The notes beneath the pieces were generated by a model, which saw only the letters and a program-made list of their open reading frames with translations, ran no database searches and was not told the origin of the DNA. A stretch of DNA of 64,000 nucleotides, taken from NCBI GenBank assembly GCA_946811185.2, contig OX328103.1, positions 28,874,172-28,938,171 of the forward strand, in the 5' to 3' direction. Source of the DNA: Hippopus hippopus (lineage: Eukaryota; Mollusca; Bivalvia; Cardiida; Cardiidae). Positions within the stretch are counted from its first letter, which is position 1. The number at the start of each line of letters is the position of its first letter. Shown here one piece after another: positions 31,607-41,855 of this stretch. Both the position numbers and the translations under genes were made by a program.

Positions 31607-31814
31607 CCCTTAGGCTGCTAAGCCATACTCAATGACCTTTTGCGGACAGTGTAGATCAAGATCAGACTGCACAGAACGTGCAGTCTGATCTTTGATCTAC
31701 ACTGTCCGATAAAGAGACATTATTTCTCAAAACATAACTTTGAAATAGCAATATTTAGGTTTTTACAATCGAATTAAAAAATTTCATTTCGGTTATATAG
31801 CAGGATAAGGATGA
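31603..31814 (+). mobile_element. MITE family B, intact copy
   Basis: TCAACCCTTAGGCTGCTAAG to AGCAGGATAAGGATGAAG. The core palindrome spans ~70 nt from GCGGACAGTGTAGATC. Confidence 0.8.
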
Positions 31815-31831
31815 AGACTCAGGAATGTTTG

Positions 31832-32104
31832 TTAAAGCGTTCAGCCTTTTTCTAATGACAAATTTTAGACTCTTCCATATTGAAAGCATCTGCAAGGAAG
31901 AATTCGAAACTGATGCAAATGAGCTGAAGAGTGAGATGGGGATGAATCCTGTCGCAATGACCACTATCAATCATCGGAAAGAAATTGGCCGAGCCAGTGA
32001 TCGAATCAGCGACCTCCTGTTCTCAAGTCCTGTACGCTACCGACTGAGTTACCGGGGCTCGGCTAAGGGTCGTTCGAACACGGTACTGTGTGGCAAAAGG
32101 TTAA
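31832..32104 (-). mobile_element. MITE family A with nested SINE fragment
   Basis: TTAAAGCGTTCAGCC ... GAAAGCATCTGCAAGGAAG on the left and AGGGTCGTTCGAACACGG ... GGCAAAAGGTTAA on the right. The hairpin core between them is replaced by the SINE piece at 31934-32064. Confidence 0.7.
31934..32064 (-). mobile_element. SINE family 1, 5' half, reverse
   Basis: Reads in reverse through GAATCCTGTCGCAATGACCA, GAAAGAAATTGGCCGAGCC, CAGTGATCGAATCAGCGACC (reversed B-box) and ACTGAGTTACCGGGGCTCGG (reversed head). Confidence 0.75.
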
Positions 32105-32387
32105 CTTAGGTGTAATATTGTAGCAAGTAGGGCGATACATAATAATATTATCTGAGTCCACTTTTATTGGTTTAACCATAGTGAATTAAATATTTGTATA
32201 ACAGTTTTTGCAGTATTGCGCCACATTGTACAGTTCACAACAATTGGTCCATTAAATCGATTCAATGTTGCAATGTCAAATGTCTAAAGTCAATACGGTC
32301 ACATCGTCCGAAATACCGCGACACTCCTAAAAGTGTCTTAATTAACTCCAACAGACTTTTTTCTTTTCGTCTTGCGGCAGACCAGGT

Positions 32388-32458
32388 TTGAAAACATTGT
32401 GGCAAAAGTAGAAATTGCTCGTAACGAGCAATTTCTACTTTTGCCATCATGTTTTCCT
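32388..32458 (+). mobile_element. MITE family A variant, perfect TTGCTC core
   Basis: AAACATTGTGGCAAAAGTAG arm; inner palindrome GAAATTGCTCGTAACGAGCA; partner CTACTTTTGCCATCATGTTT. Flank CTTGCGGCAGACC. Confidence 0.72.
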
Positions 32459-32459
32459 T

Positions 32460-32965
32460 ATTTTTGTATTTGTGTATCAAATATTGATTTATGTTTAACA
32501 AGACTGTTTTTAGAATTTTTCCGTCGCCATTTTGTTTCAGTTACTTAGCTAACTTATTGTAACTTTTGCAGTCTTACGACAACTTTTATGGAAATAATGT
32601 GCGAAAAGAAAAAAAAACGTTATTTATTATGTTCTTATCAGTGAATTACCGGGATTTCACAGTGAATAACACTACTAGTGATGATGAATATGGTATCATC
32701 ACTAGTGACGATATAGTTTTAGAATGTTTGCCGGAACTACTTTTTTCGTATATTGCTCATACTGTACTACTCGTGATAATTATTAGATTAAAGAAAAAGG
32801 TGAATTAGGAATATAATAAATAGGATAATAAATTGATAATAAACCCTTTGAACTCGTTTTTCAACGGCATCACACCCTATTCTAGTGACAGATTTTTAAT
32901 ATCACACGCAACCAGTTAATTATCCTCTATTTATTCTTTTCCAGACGACAAAATTTTCAGCTGTT
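32460..32965. other. AT-rich spacer with small palindrome
   Basis: A perfect 12-nt-arm inverted repeat ACTAGTGATGAT / ATCATCACTAGT lies at 32674-32685 and 32695-32706. The overlapping plus-strand frame 32566-32808 matches no family I know. Confidence 0.4.
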
Positions 32966-32971
32966 CCATAT

Positions 32972-33201
32972 TTAACTCTATACCAAACTACAAAATTTTA
33001 AAATTGTCCAAAATGAAAGCATTTGCAGACGACAAAAATAAATGTGATTCAAAAATTGAAATTTGTCGCTGGAAGGGTAGAAAACATTGTGGGAAAAGGA
33101 GAAAATGCTGGTTACCAGGATTTTCTCCTTTTTACATGATGTTTTCAAAATTCTTCTCATTCAGGGTCGTTAAAACGTGGGATTGTATGGTAAAGGGTCA
33201 A
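32972..33201 (-). mobile_element. MITE family A copy
   Basis: TTAACTCTATACCAAACTAC to ATGGTAAAGGGTCAA. Hairpin about 33080-33146 with a few mismatches in the right arm. Confidence 0.8.
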
Positions 33202-33224
33202 TAAAGTGGTAGAGGTTTAATAAA

Positions 33225-33345
33225 GTCTTTGCAGACGACAAATTTAGCCGACACATCGAGATTGTTCGTAAAGTACTAGTTCTCCTTTCGTCACAATATT
33301 TTCACAAATACCTATTTCACGAGTGTCTTTTTCAAAGTTGTCAAC
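33225..33345 (-). mobile_element. MITE family A fragment
   Basis: TTTGCAGACGACAAATTTAG and a degenerate right arm TCTCCTTTCGTCACAATATT. Confidence 0.5.
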
Positions 33346-33369
33346 TATAAATTTATTTCCGGTACGTAG

Positions 33370-33588
33370 TGGGGTTCTGCTTGGCTTAGTTGTAAAGTGT
33401 AGGACTCGCAACCCGAAAGCCACAGGTTCGAGCCTCACTTAAAGAACTGGGTCTTTCGTGGGAGTGACCTTGGGCAAGACGCATCAGAGCCCTAGCCTAG
33501 TACTTGTGAAACTCAGGACATAGATGAATATGTAAGTTGTCGCGGTGATATGACTGAAATTATGTTGAAAGCGATGTAAAACATTGTT
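33370..33588 (+). mobile_element. SINE family 2, near full-length
   Basis: GGCTTAGTTGTAAAGTGTAG, B-box GGTTCGAGCCT, TTGGGCAAGACGCATCAGAG, CCCTAGCCTAGTACTTGTGA, GGTGATATGACTGAAATTAT, GTTGAAAGCGATGTAAAAC. Confidence 0.78.
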
Positions 33589-33850
33589 CAACTATAAACC
33601 AAGATGTAGAAAGTTAGAATCCACCCGGATATCTGATATCCTGTCCTTGTGAATACAAATATTGGATTTCAGAGCGAACAATACCATTTCTGATATAACT
33701 GAAATTATGTTGAAAGCGGTGTGAAACACCATTCATTAATAAAGCAGGACGTAGAGAATTGGAATGTACCCGGATATGTCAAATCCTGTTCACATGCATG
33801 CTGATATTGGATTTCAGAACGAACAATTACATTTCATGTTTTCTTGTCTT
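33589..33850 (+). repeat. Tandem duplication including a SINE tail
   Basis: Unit beginning AAGATGTAGAAAGTTAGAAT and ending near CGAACAATACCATTTC recurs from about 33742 (CAGGACGTAGAGAATTGG ... GAACAATTACATTTC). Between them a second SINE 3' tail ATTATGTTGAAAGCGGTGTG is included, so SINE tail and flank were duplicated together. Confidence 0.65.
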
Positions 33851-33889
33851 GATTTTCATAAAACGACGTTGATAAGGAAAAATATCATG

Positions 33890-34122
33890 TTATAACTCTT
33901 TACCATAAGACAAAACTGTAGACTCATTCAAACTCAAAGCATTTGCAGACGTCAAAATTAACGTGACTCCAATAATGCTATTTGTCATTGAAAGGGTGGA
34001 AAACATTGTGAAAAAAGGGAAAAAAAATGCTGGTTACCAGCATTTTCCTTTTCCCATAATGTTTTCAAAGGCCCTTTTGTTACAGTGTCGTTTAATCATG
34101 GGACTGTGTGGTAAAGGGTTAA
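33890..34122 (-). mobile_element. MITE family A copy
   Basis: TTATAACTCTTTACCATAAG to TGTGGTAAAGGGTTAA. Hairpin core AATGCTGGTTACCAGCATT with an A-rich expansion of the left arm. Confidence 0.8.
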
Positions 34123-34230
34123 AATTAATTTTACAAGTGTCGTATAACGATTGTGCACCATTTGAAATCTATTCGTCGATTAGTAGAGACAGTAAGAATT
34201 AGAATGTTTCGATTGCGCTGGCAATAGTAT

Positions 34231-34232
34231 TT

Positions 34233-34288
<56 letters not shown>

Positions 34289-34334
34289 TCCTTCTTTCTT
34301 TCTTTCTTTCTCTCTCTATCTCTGTGTCTCCCTC

Positions 34335-34419
<85 letters not shown>
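34231..34419. repeat. Compound microsatellite (TTTC)n-(CTGT)n-(CT)n
   Basis: Three pure pyrimidine-rich blocks in order: ~20 TTTC units, ~8 CTGT units, ~26 CT units. Confidence 0.93.
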
Positions 34420-34421
<2 letters not shown>

Positions 34422-34894
34422 ATGACTGTGTGGATTGTTTTAGGAAACGGTGAGTTTTCTTTAAGATATCATAAAAGTCTGAAATGTTGAATAAAAAAAA
34501 AACAAGTAAATCAAGAAAGCATTCATTTCGCGTATTTCCATTTTCAGTTATAAGTTTTTTTCCTGTTGTGTTTCGAACTTTGCCAGGTCCAAAAATAACA
34601 TGCATACGGTAATAAATTATTAGCTTAAACCCATAGATGAAAACAGAAATTTTTGATGATGGTATAGATCTGGGATCACACTGCGCAAAAACTTGCAGAT
34701 TGATCTTTTATCTACATCGTCCCCTTGTTAAGTCAATTCTTTAGAATAAAAAGTCTTGTCTGAGTATCAGTGGACTGTATTTCCAGTCGTAGAAAAAGGG
34801 CATGTTTATATACTGTATATATTTGACGCTGAAAGAGCGAAACTTCCTTGGACGCTTCACACGTTGTCTCATGTAGCCTACAAGACCTTTTTCG

Positions 34895-34965
34895 TCTTGC
34901 AGCAGTTTTTTTTAAAACATTACAACAAGAAGAAGAATTTCTTCTTTCACAACGTTCCTCTTGTA
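34895..34965 (+). mobile_element. MITE family A variant hairpin, degenerate
   Basis: CTTGCAGCAG flank, TTTAAAACATTACAACAAGA arm, inner GAAGAATTTCTTC, partner CTTTCACAACGTTCC. Confidence 0.5.
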
Positions 34966-35251
34966 TTCATGTAATGTTTATCACCCATAATTAACAAGAA
35001 TAATCTCTAAATCGTTAGCTGCAAATTTGGTTCAGGGTGTTCAGGGCTTTGCCATTGGGGCGGGGTGAAACCATACTCGAGTGTATATTGCAATCATATC
35101 TTCATGCAGTTTCTCCGACGCTCGAATCAGTTGTAGATTCTCTGTGTATCTTGGGATATAGCAGGTAGTAAATATTTGTTATATGTTTGAGATTTCTTGT
35201 AAAATATTTCAGAGTAAATACGTGTAGCGTACCTCATCCGTAACTGGATCG

Positions 35252-35510
35252 GAGTCATGCTCTGTGAAAAGGTGGTTTAATGCATCTGCAAAACCTATCC
35301 ACCCATGCCAGCCTGCGCACTCCGCGCAGGCTGACCTGGGTCGAAACTTTTTGCTATTCAGTAAATTTTCTGTATGCCAAACGACCATTCTACCTCGTGA
35401 TTCAGCCGACTTTTAGACAAAATGGACCCACTTTGTGCGACGACTTATTTGGTACATGTACTATACATTACGAAGATGCATTGATCCGCCTTTTTCCAGA
35501 GCGTCATTCA
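35252..35510 (+). mobile_element. MITE family C copy
   Basis: GAGTCATGCTCTGTGAAAAG to GCCTTTTTCCAGAGCGTCATT. Core CCATGCCAGCCTGCGCACTC with inverse. Confidence 0.78.
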
Positions 35511-35867
35511 GTTATTCCTTATTTTTTCTGTATATAGAAGTATGTCTTACAAGCAAAGAACGGTATGAAGTCATGAACAGTTAACTTTTGTTGAGTATTC
35601 CATAATGTTGAAGGTTAAGGAATTTGTTTATTTATCATCGGGGCGCCTTTTTTTCTGACCGTTTCTTCTCCACCATTACCTTCTTTGTCTGCCTCCTTTC
35701 TCCCCACCTCCTTTCTGCCTCTATTTCATGCGATATGATGTTTTTTTACAAATTTATTTCCATACTTCATAGGGGAAAGATATTGCATACTGAAAGAATG
35801 GATAATGCTTAAGGTGAAACGTTTTGAAACGTTTTAGTTACATAGTTACAAAATCAATAAAATTTGC

Positions 35868-35880
35868 TTATCGCCGTTGT

Positions 35881-35922
<42 letters not shown>

Positions 35923-35975
35923 GCATGTTCGGCCGTAGAGCATACTTATCGATGGATAAAGCAGATGGAAATATC
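35868..35975 (+). repeat. CT microsatellite with duplicated flanks (copy 1)
   Basis: TATCGCCGTTGTGTT, (CT)n at 35884-35920, then ACGCATGTTCGGCCGTAGAG and CATACTTATCGATGGATAAA. The same flanks surround the CT tract at 37945-38060. Confidence 0.75.
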
Positions 35976-35979
35976 TTTG

Positions 35980-36208
35980 GCTCTGGCAAAATGAGGCTAA
36001 ATGCATCTCCGTGACGCATGGTACCAAGCAAGTTATTATAATTATGGATCCAAACCGTTTTGTTTAACAACCGACTGAGTTTTGAGGTAGAGCGATCCCT
36101 TGACATGAAGAAAATTTACAAATGGCAAAAGGTTTCGACCCATATCAGCCTACGCGGACTGCGCAAGCTGACATGGGTCGATACTTTTTTGCAGATGCAC
36201 TAAACCAA
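35980..36208 (-). mobile_element. MITE family C, right end truncated
   Basis: GGCTCTGGCAAAATGAGGCT ... core CATATCAGCCTACGCGGACT with inverse, ending at GCAGATGCACTAAACC. Confidence 0.72.
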
Positions 36209-36346
36209 TTAATTCCAATATACGAGAATATGAGTGTATTTGAGAATGCCTCTGACAAGCACAAAAGGATATTTGCTCAGTCAATGGATAACACTGATTG
36301 TTTGAACGTGTGAAAGTAAGACTTTTAGACTTACAAGTAGTTACTG

Positions 36347-36348
<2 letters not shown>

Positions 36349-36433
<85 letters not shown>
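36349..36433. repeat. (CT)n microsatellite
   Basis: About 42 uninterrupted CT units, the longest pure tract in the window. Confidence 0.95.
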
Positions 36434-36436
<3 letters not shown>

Positions 36437-36814
36437 TGTAGAACATTTAGAAATGTCTATGGATTACCAGATAGTGAATATCTAAATTACATGTAAAAGA
36501 TGTTCCCTATCTACATGTACAATATTAGTATAATCAGTATGTGGGAATCCTTCACAAGCACAGTTCTTAAGCTACCGTTTAGTAAAGGAATAGAGTTAAA
36601 AACGTTTAAGGTACAAAAAAAAAAAGAGATTTTCTATATTGGTTATCACATAGTGCCTCTGCCTGCCTGAAAAGTTTGACAAGTGAAGAAATTTATCGTT
36701 TTACCGCGAGCGGAACTGCCGATGCACGTTCCTTTCGAAATAAAAAAGTATAATTCATTTAATTATATCTGATAAGGTATGGTCTAAATATAGTTACATC
36801 TGTTTATGTCCGCT
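36434..36814. other. No recognised feature
   Basis: AT-rich with short A-runs. No repeat ends or coding signal. Confidence 0.35.
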
Positions 36815-37010
36815 AATTATCCATACGAACCCTAGTTTTTACGATCCTGGAGAAAAGATTGTTGAAAACATCGTGAAAAGAAAATGCTGGTAGGCCTAAC
36901 CAGCATCATTTCCTTTTCTAACAATGTATTCTACGATTTCAAGGATAAATCTCACCGTTTAAGTAACATTTGATTTATCGTCTGCAAATGCTTTAAATCT
37001 CAACATCATA
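36815..37010 (+). mobile_element. MITE family A copy, shortened
   Basis: CCCTAGTTTTTACGATCCTG, hairpin centred on GGTAGGCCTAACC (an 8-nt loop expansion), right half TCGTCTGCAAATGCTTTAAA. Confidence 0.65.
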
Positions 37011-37494
37011 AACTTAGAATAAACATCTGTTAACTTGAATTCAAAATTGCGTATTTTCTTTTTTGGAACGCTCCCAGTCTTGAAGACATTTTATATCTTT
37101 TAGTGCTAAGTGAGACTTTAAAAGCTCCTGAGAACAATGTCGATCAAGCTTTGATCAGACTTCACAAAACATTCTGATCTTGGATCTAAGCCAAGCGCTG
37201 TCTGATGCTATACACTTTGATCATAACTATCTTCAATTGCAGTGGCAATCTACTTTTAGATAACAAATTAACAAGAAATTTCTTCAAAATAAAACGATAG
37301 ACGGCGTTACAGGTACAGGAATATGAGTATTGAAACTCTTTTGTGGTTCAGTACAAATCGAAATAATGAAAAGCAGCTCCAATTGTCGTCGTTTTTGTAG
37401 ACCCAAGATCTTCCTGTAGAGACAATACTTTTTTTATTTTTTCGTGTATCTTAAATAATGAGGCTGTTATCCATTCCTGTGCGTTTTAATCTTG

Positions 37495-38650
37495 GCGCGT
37501 TTTTTCACCAGGAACTGTAAAGTGAAACGAAAATCTGTACAATACATGTACAAAATAATCCCTCATAGTCGGCAAGTTTGTATTTTGTTAAGTTTCTGTA
37601 TTCGGAAAAGGAGCCACTGCAAAGTAAGGGCGGTATTATCAAAGTCTACCTAATTTACTCTTGCTGCGGTTTCCTTCACAAGGAACTATAAACAAAGACG
37701 AAAGCTACGTTCGTGTACAAAATTATATTTTAGCAAAGTAAAAAGTTGACAGGTTGCTATTTTAGTAGAGAATCCATATTTTGCAAGTCGTCAGATGGAA
37801 TTCGTACAAAAATTGCAATAAATTATCACAGTCAGTCTATTTTACTCCTGCCGCGGTTTTCTAGCACAAGGAACTATAAACAAAAACGGAAACCATATAC
37901 AGTACATGTACAAAATGAGCTCTTAGCAAAGTAAATTACAGACAAGTATCGCCGTTGTGTTTACCCTCTCTCTTCTTTCTCTCTCTCTCTCACACGCATG
38001 TTCGGCCGTAGAGCATACTTATCTACTTATCGAAGGATAAAATTGGTGGAAAATATCTTTTAAATGTAGATTTTTTTGTTAAGTACTAGTAAGTGTATTT
38101 TTAAAGTCATCTGCTTCAAAGTAATGGCGATATTATCAAATTCTACCTAATTTTACTCCTGCAGCGGTTTCTTGCTCAAGGAACTATAAACAAAAAAAAA
38201 CGGAAATCATATCCATCTACAGTACATGCACAAAATAATCCCTTAGCGAAGTAAAGAGTTTACAGGTTGCTATTTTGTGGAGAATCCATGTTTTGCAAGT
38301 CGTCCGCTGTACATACTTTGTACGGATATGGCTATAAATTATCTGAAAGCCTACTTGATTTACCCCTGCCGCGGTTTCATGCACAAGATACTTATAAAGA
38401 AAGACGGAAATCATATACAGTACATGTACAAAATAATACCTTTGCGAAGTAAATAGTTAACGGGTTGGTATTTTGTTTAAAATCTATATTTTGAAAGTCA
38501 TTTGCAGCAAAGTACTCGTAATTGCGATGTTATCAAAGTCCACCTAATTTACCCCTGCCGCGGTTTCATGCACAAAGGACTATAAACAAAGACGGAAGCC
38601 ATGTACATGTACAAAATAATCTCTGAGCACAGTAAGTGGTTGAGGAGTTG
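37495..38650 (+). repeat. ~190-bp tandem array, about six units
   Basis: Each unit contains a CTGC(C/A)GCGGTTTC block, AAGGAACTATAAACAAAGAC, ACAGTACATGTACAAAATAA, TTGCTATTTTGT and GAATCCATATTTTGCAAGTC. The ACTATAAA block starts near 37507, 37677, 37864, 38174, 38381 and 38570. The 310-bp gap contains the CT-flanked piece 37945-38060. Not coding; no known family. Confidence 0.82.
37945..38060 (+). repeat. CT microsatellite with duplicated flanks (copy 2)
   Basis: TATCGCCGTTGTGTTTACC, CT/TTCT tract, ACGCATGTTCGGCCGTAGAG, CATACTTATC. It lies as an insertion within the ~190-bp array. Confidence 0.75.
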
Positions 38651-38654
38651 CCAG

Positions 38655-39970
38655 ATTTTATATATCATTATCAGGATACCCTTGGCTTTCCACGAGTTTG
38701 CCTCCCGTGTTGTGAAGTCTGTCTGGCTGTAACCTATGATAATGCTTACTAAAGAAGGGTTTTCGAAAACATTATTAGAACAGGAGCAATTGCTTGTTAC
38801 AAGTAATTGCTCCTTTTCTAACAATGTTTTCCAAATTAGATCTGTCATTATAAGGATACCCTTGGCTTTCCAGGAGTTTAACTCACGTGTTGTGAAGTCT
38901 GTCTGGCTATAACCTATAATCATGCCAACAAACACGAGTTTATTTGCGACCCTGCTAAATAAGGGCTTTCGAAAACATTGTTGGAAAAGGAGCAATTGCT
39001 TGTTACAAGCAATGCTCCTTTTCCATCATCGTTTTCCAAAATTCAACTATCATTATCAGAATACCTTTGGCTTTCCGTGAGTTACCCCACGTTTGGCGGA
39101 GACTATCTGGCTATATAGTTTACAACAATACAAATACGAGGTTTTTTACGCCCCTGGAGAAGACGGCTTTCGAAAACGTTGTAGGACAAAGAGCAATTGA
39201 ATGTTACAAGCAATTGCTCCTTTTGTAACATTTTTTTTTCCCAAATTTGATCCGTTATTTTCATGATACCCTTGGCCTACCTTCCGTTTTATGTAATCAA
39301 TCTGGCTGCAACATAAAATGTAACAAACAAATACAGGGTACATGTTTTTTTCTTAAGCTCCTGTGGAAGAAAGCTTTTGAGAATATTGTTGGTAAAGGAG
39401 CAAATTGCCTGTTATGCTTGCTCGATTTTCCAACAATGTTCTCCAAAATTGATCGTGTTATCGAAATGCAGTTGGTTTTCTGTGAGTTTACCTCCCATTT
39501 TGTGAAGACTATGTGGCTTTGACTTACGCTGATTGATTGATTGTATTTAAGTTTAACGCCGTTTTAACAGCTTAGGTCATATCACGGTGGTCAGTGCACC
39601 TACGCATGTGTTTCCTTGCTTTCTCCGCTAGTAGTGACACAACTTTCTTTCCAAGTCACTGACCTCTGACTACTTTCCTCACATGTATCAGAGGCGAAGA
39701 TCACCGGAAAGAAGGTTTGCCTCAACCGGGTATCGAGCTCACAACCACCAGGTCACGAGTCGGATACGCTAACCACTGAGCTACCCTGTTGGATTTTAAC
39801 TTACAAGCATAAAGGCAAATACGAGTTTGTTTACGCCCCTGCGGAATACAACGTTTGAAAGCATAGTTGAAGAAGGAGAAACTGCTAGTTACAATTAATT
39901 GCTCCTTTCCCAACAATATTCGTTTCATTGGGGTTGTTACGATTTTCCTTTCCGTTAAGCCATTCCTGAT
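38655..39970 (+). repeat. Tandem array of hairpin units (family A variant)
   Basis: Five units of ~180-206 bp. Each has a spacer (CAGGATACCCTTGGCTTTCC, TTGTGAAGTCTGTCTGGCT) and a hairpin with GAAAACATTGTTGGAAAAGG arms around GAGCAATTGCTTGTTACAAG. Spacer starts are near 38672, 38852, 39058, 39262 and 39461. The last unit is split by the SINE at 39528. These hairpins share outer arms with family A but have a different inner palindrome. Confidence 0.8.
39528..39793 (-). mobile_element. SINE family 3 inserted in the hairpin array
   Basis: In reverse: tail GATTGATTGATTG, GTTTAACGCCGTTTTAACAG, GTCAGTGCACCTACGCATGT, then reversed head ACGCTAACCACTGAGCTACC. Flanks CTTTGACTTAC (39517-39527) and TTTTAACTTAC (39794-39804) look like an imperfect target duplication. 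Confidence 0.8.
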
Positions 39971-40192
39971 TTTAAAGAAAATGAGAAATAAGTTGAAGTT
40001 CTTTGCGCACCTGCAATTGTCAGCCTTTAAAATCATTCTGAAGAGAGAAATAAAAACGAAAAATATATGATAAAAAGTACTTTCTGCCACTTCTTACAAA
40101 GTTTTGGTTCTGGAGATAATGAGGTAATGCCCGGGCTTATCAGCCCACAGTATCAATAAATTAGCCACTCGCTTACAGATCCAGTTACTTAT

Positions 40193-40428
40193 TTAGCCCT
40201 TTAGTCTGACGAGAAAATTTCACACTCGTACACATTGAAAATATTTCTAAACAAAAACAGAATGTGGCTTAATTGATGGAGGTTGTTTCTGAAAGGTTAG
40301 AAAACATTGTGGGAAAAGGAGAAAATGCTGGTTACCAGCATTTTCTCTTTTTCCCACAATGTTTTTAAAAGCCCTCTTTTTTATAGGTTCGTCAAAACAA
40401 AAAGGACTGTACGATAAAGGGTAGATTA
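40193..40428 (-). mobile_element. MITE family A copy
   Basis: TTAGCCCTTTAGTCTGACGA to ACGATAAAGGGTAGATTA. Hairpin centred on GGTTACC at about 40333, nearly perfect. Confidence 0.78.
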
Positions 40429-40454
40429 ATCACCACCTACAGACATATCTTTTC

Positions 40455-40550
40455 CTTTTGCAACAGTTTTATTTTGATGGCAGTGTGGCAAAAGGATAAA
40501 TTGAGAATAAAAAGCAATTTCTTCTTTTGCCACATCTTTCCATTGATGGA
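40455..40550 (+). mobile_element. MITE family A variant hairpin
   Basis: CTTTTGCAACAG flank, GGCAGTGTGGCAAAAGGATA arm, partner TTCTTCTTTTGCCACATC. Confidence 0.5.
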
Positions 40551-40554
40551 TTTT

Positions 40555-40767
40555 TTAACCCTTTATTCTGCTATATAAGTTGAATAAAACTTTTAAACCG
40601 ATAGTAAAAACCCAAACATTGCTATTTCAAACTTATTTTTTGGAGAAAAATACATCCTGATCGGATAGTGTAGATCCAAGATCAGACTGCACGTTCTGTG
40701 CAGTCTGATCTTGATCTACATTGTCCGCAAAAGGTCAGTGAGTCGCGCTTAGCAGCCTAAAAGTTAA
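40555..40767 (-). mobile_element. MITE family B, intact copy
   Basis: TTAACCCTTTATTCTGCTAT to AGCAGCCTAAAAGTTAA, TTAA both ends. Core GACTGCACGTTCTGTGCAGTC. Confidence 0.8.
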
Positions 40768-40851
40768 CGCTTTATTCATGTCTGTTATCTATATTTGACA
40801 TGTAAATTCTTCTGCATTTTTTTCACAAGTTATTTCACTTGTGTTATATTT

Positions 40852-41103
40852 GAGTGGCGCTGTATCAAAAGGGGTGTCCATGCAGTTCCGTGATGCATTT
40901 TACCAAGCAAGTCATCACAATGATTATGAATTCATTTTGTCTAACAACCGACTGAATCATGAGGTAGAACGGTCCTTGGACATGCAGAAAATTGACCGAT
41001 ATTAAAAAGTTTCGAACCATGTCAGCCTGTGCGGACTGCACAGGTTGACATGGACCAATGCTTTTTGAAGATGCACTGAACACCCTTTTCACAGAGCTTG
41101 ACG
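40852..41103 (-). mobile_element. MITE family C copy
   Basis: GAGTGGCGCTGTATCAAAAG to CACCCTTTTCACAGAGCTTGAC. Core CCATGTCAGCCTGTGCGGAC with inverse. Confidence 0.75.
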
Positions 41104-41172
41104 CATTTCCATTTGGACTTTTAGCCTCATCATTTTGTCCCAAACCCCCATCCCTTTCTCAGTCTACCACCA

Positions 41173-41540
41173 ATGGGTCGTTCGTTGCTCCGTGATAAGG
41201 TGTAGGATTCATTACCTGGAGGCATCAGGCTCGATCCTCACTCGAAGCAATGTGTTTTGTGTGCGTGTGTGTGTGTGTGTGTGTGGAACTGTGATTAGGC
41301 AAGACACCCGAGAACCCTAACTTGGTATTCGTGAAACACTGGACATAATTACCTGGAGGCATCAGGCTCGATCCTCACTCGAAGCAATGTGTTTTTTTTT
41401 TTGTGTGTGTGGAACTGTGATTAGGCAAGACACCAGAGAACCCTAACTTGGTATGCGTGAAACACTGGACATAATTGAGTAGGTGAGCTGTCGCGTGATA
41501 TGACTGAAATAATATTGAAAGTAGCGTAAAACTCCGTAGG
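41173..41540 (+). mobile_element. SINE family 2 with internal duplication
   Basis: The block from ACCTGGAGGCATCAGGCTCG to CGTGAAACACTGGACATAAT occurs twice (about 41214-41350 and 41351-41477), including the GT microsatellite, which is (GT)9 in one copy and T-rich in the other. 3' part ATATGACTGAAATAATATTG. Confidence 0.75.
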
Positions 41541-41633
41541 TCAATTTTATCAAAGCTACCATTTTCTGCAACATAATGGTCAATAATTCAATTTAAAAAA
41601 ACTGACTACTTTTTTTCAAGAGAGCTATAAAGA

Positions 41634-41855
41634 TTAACCCCTAGGCTGCTAAGCGCGACTCACTGACCTTTTGCGGACAGTGTAGATTAAGATCAGACTG
41701 CACAGAACGTGCAGTCTGATCTTGGATCTACACTGTCCGATAACGAAGTATTATTTTTTTTTTTTTCTCCAAAGTATACGTTTGAAATGGCACTATTAGG
41801 GTTTTTACTATCGACCTGAACGTTTCATTTAACTTATTTAGCAGTATATACGCTT
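41634..41855 (+). mobile_element. MITE family B copy
   Basis: TTAACCCCTAGGCTGCTAAG, ~70-nt palindrome from GCGGACAGTGTAGATTAAG, a T-run near 41755-41768, right end TTATTTAGCAGTATATAC. Confidence 0.78.

Noticed and set aside
36122..36313. 63-residue plus-strand frame ending ENASDKHKRIFAQSMDN...
   Set aside because: Its first half is a family C MITE; the second half hints at a retroelement tail but is too short to support.
38549..38995. 148-residue minus-strand frame
   Set aside because: It lies within the tandem hairpin array and its protein repeats only because the DNA units repeat.
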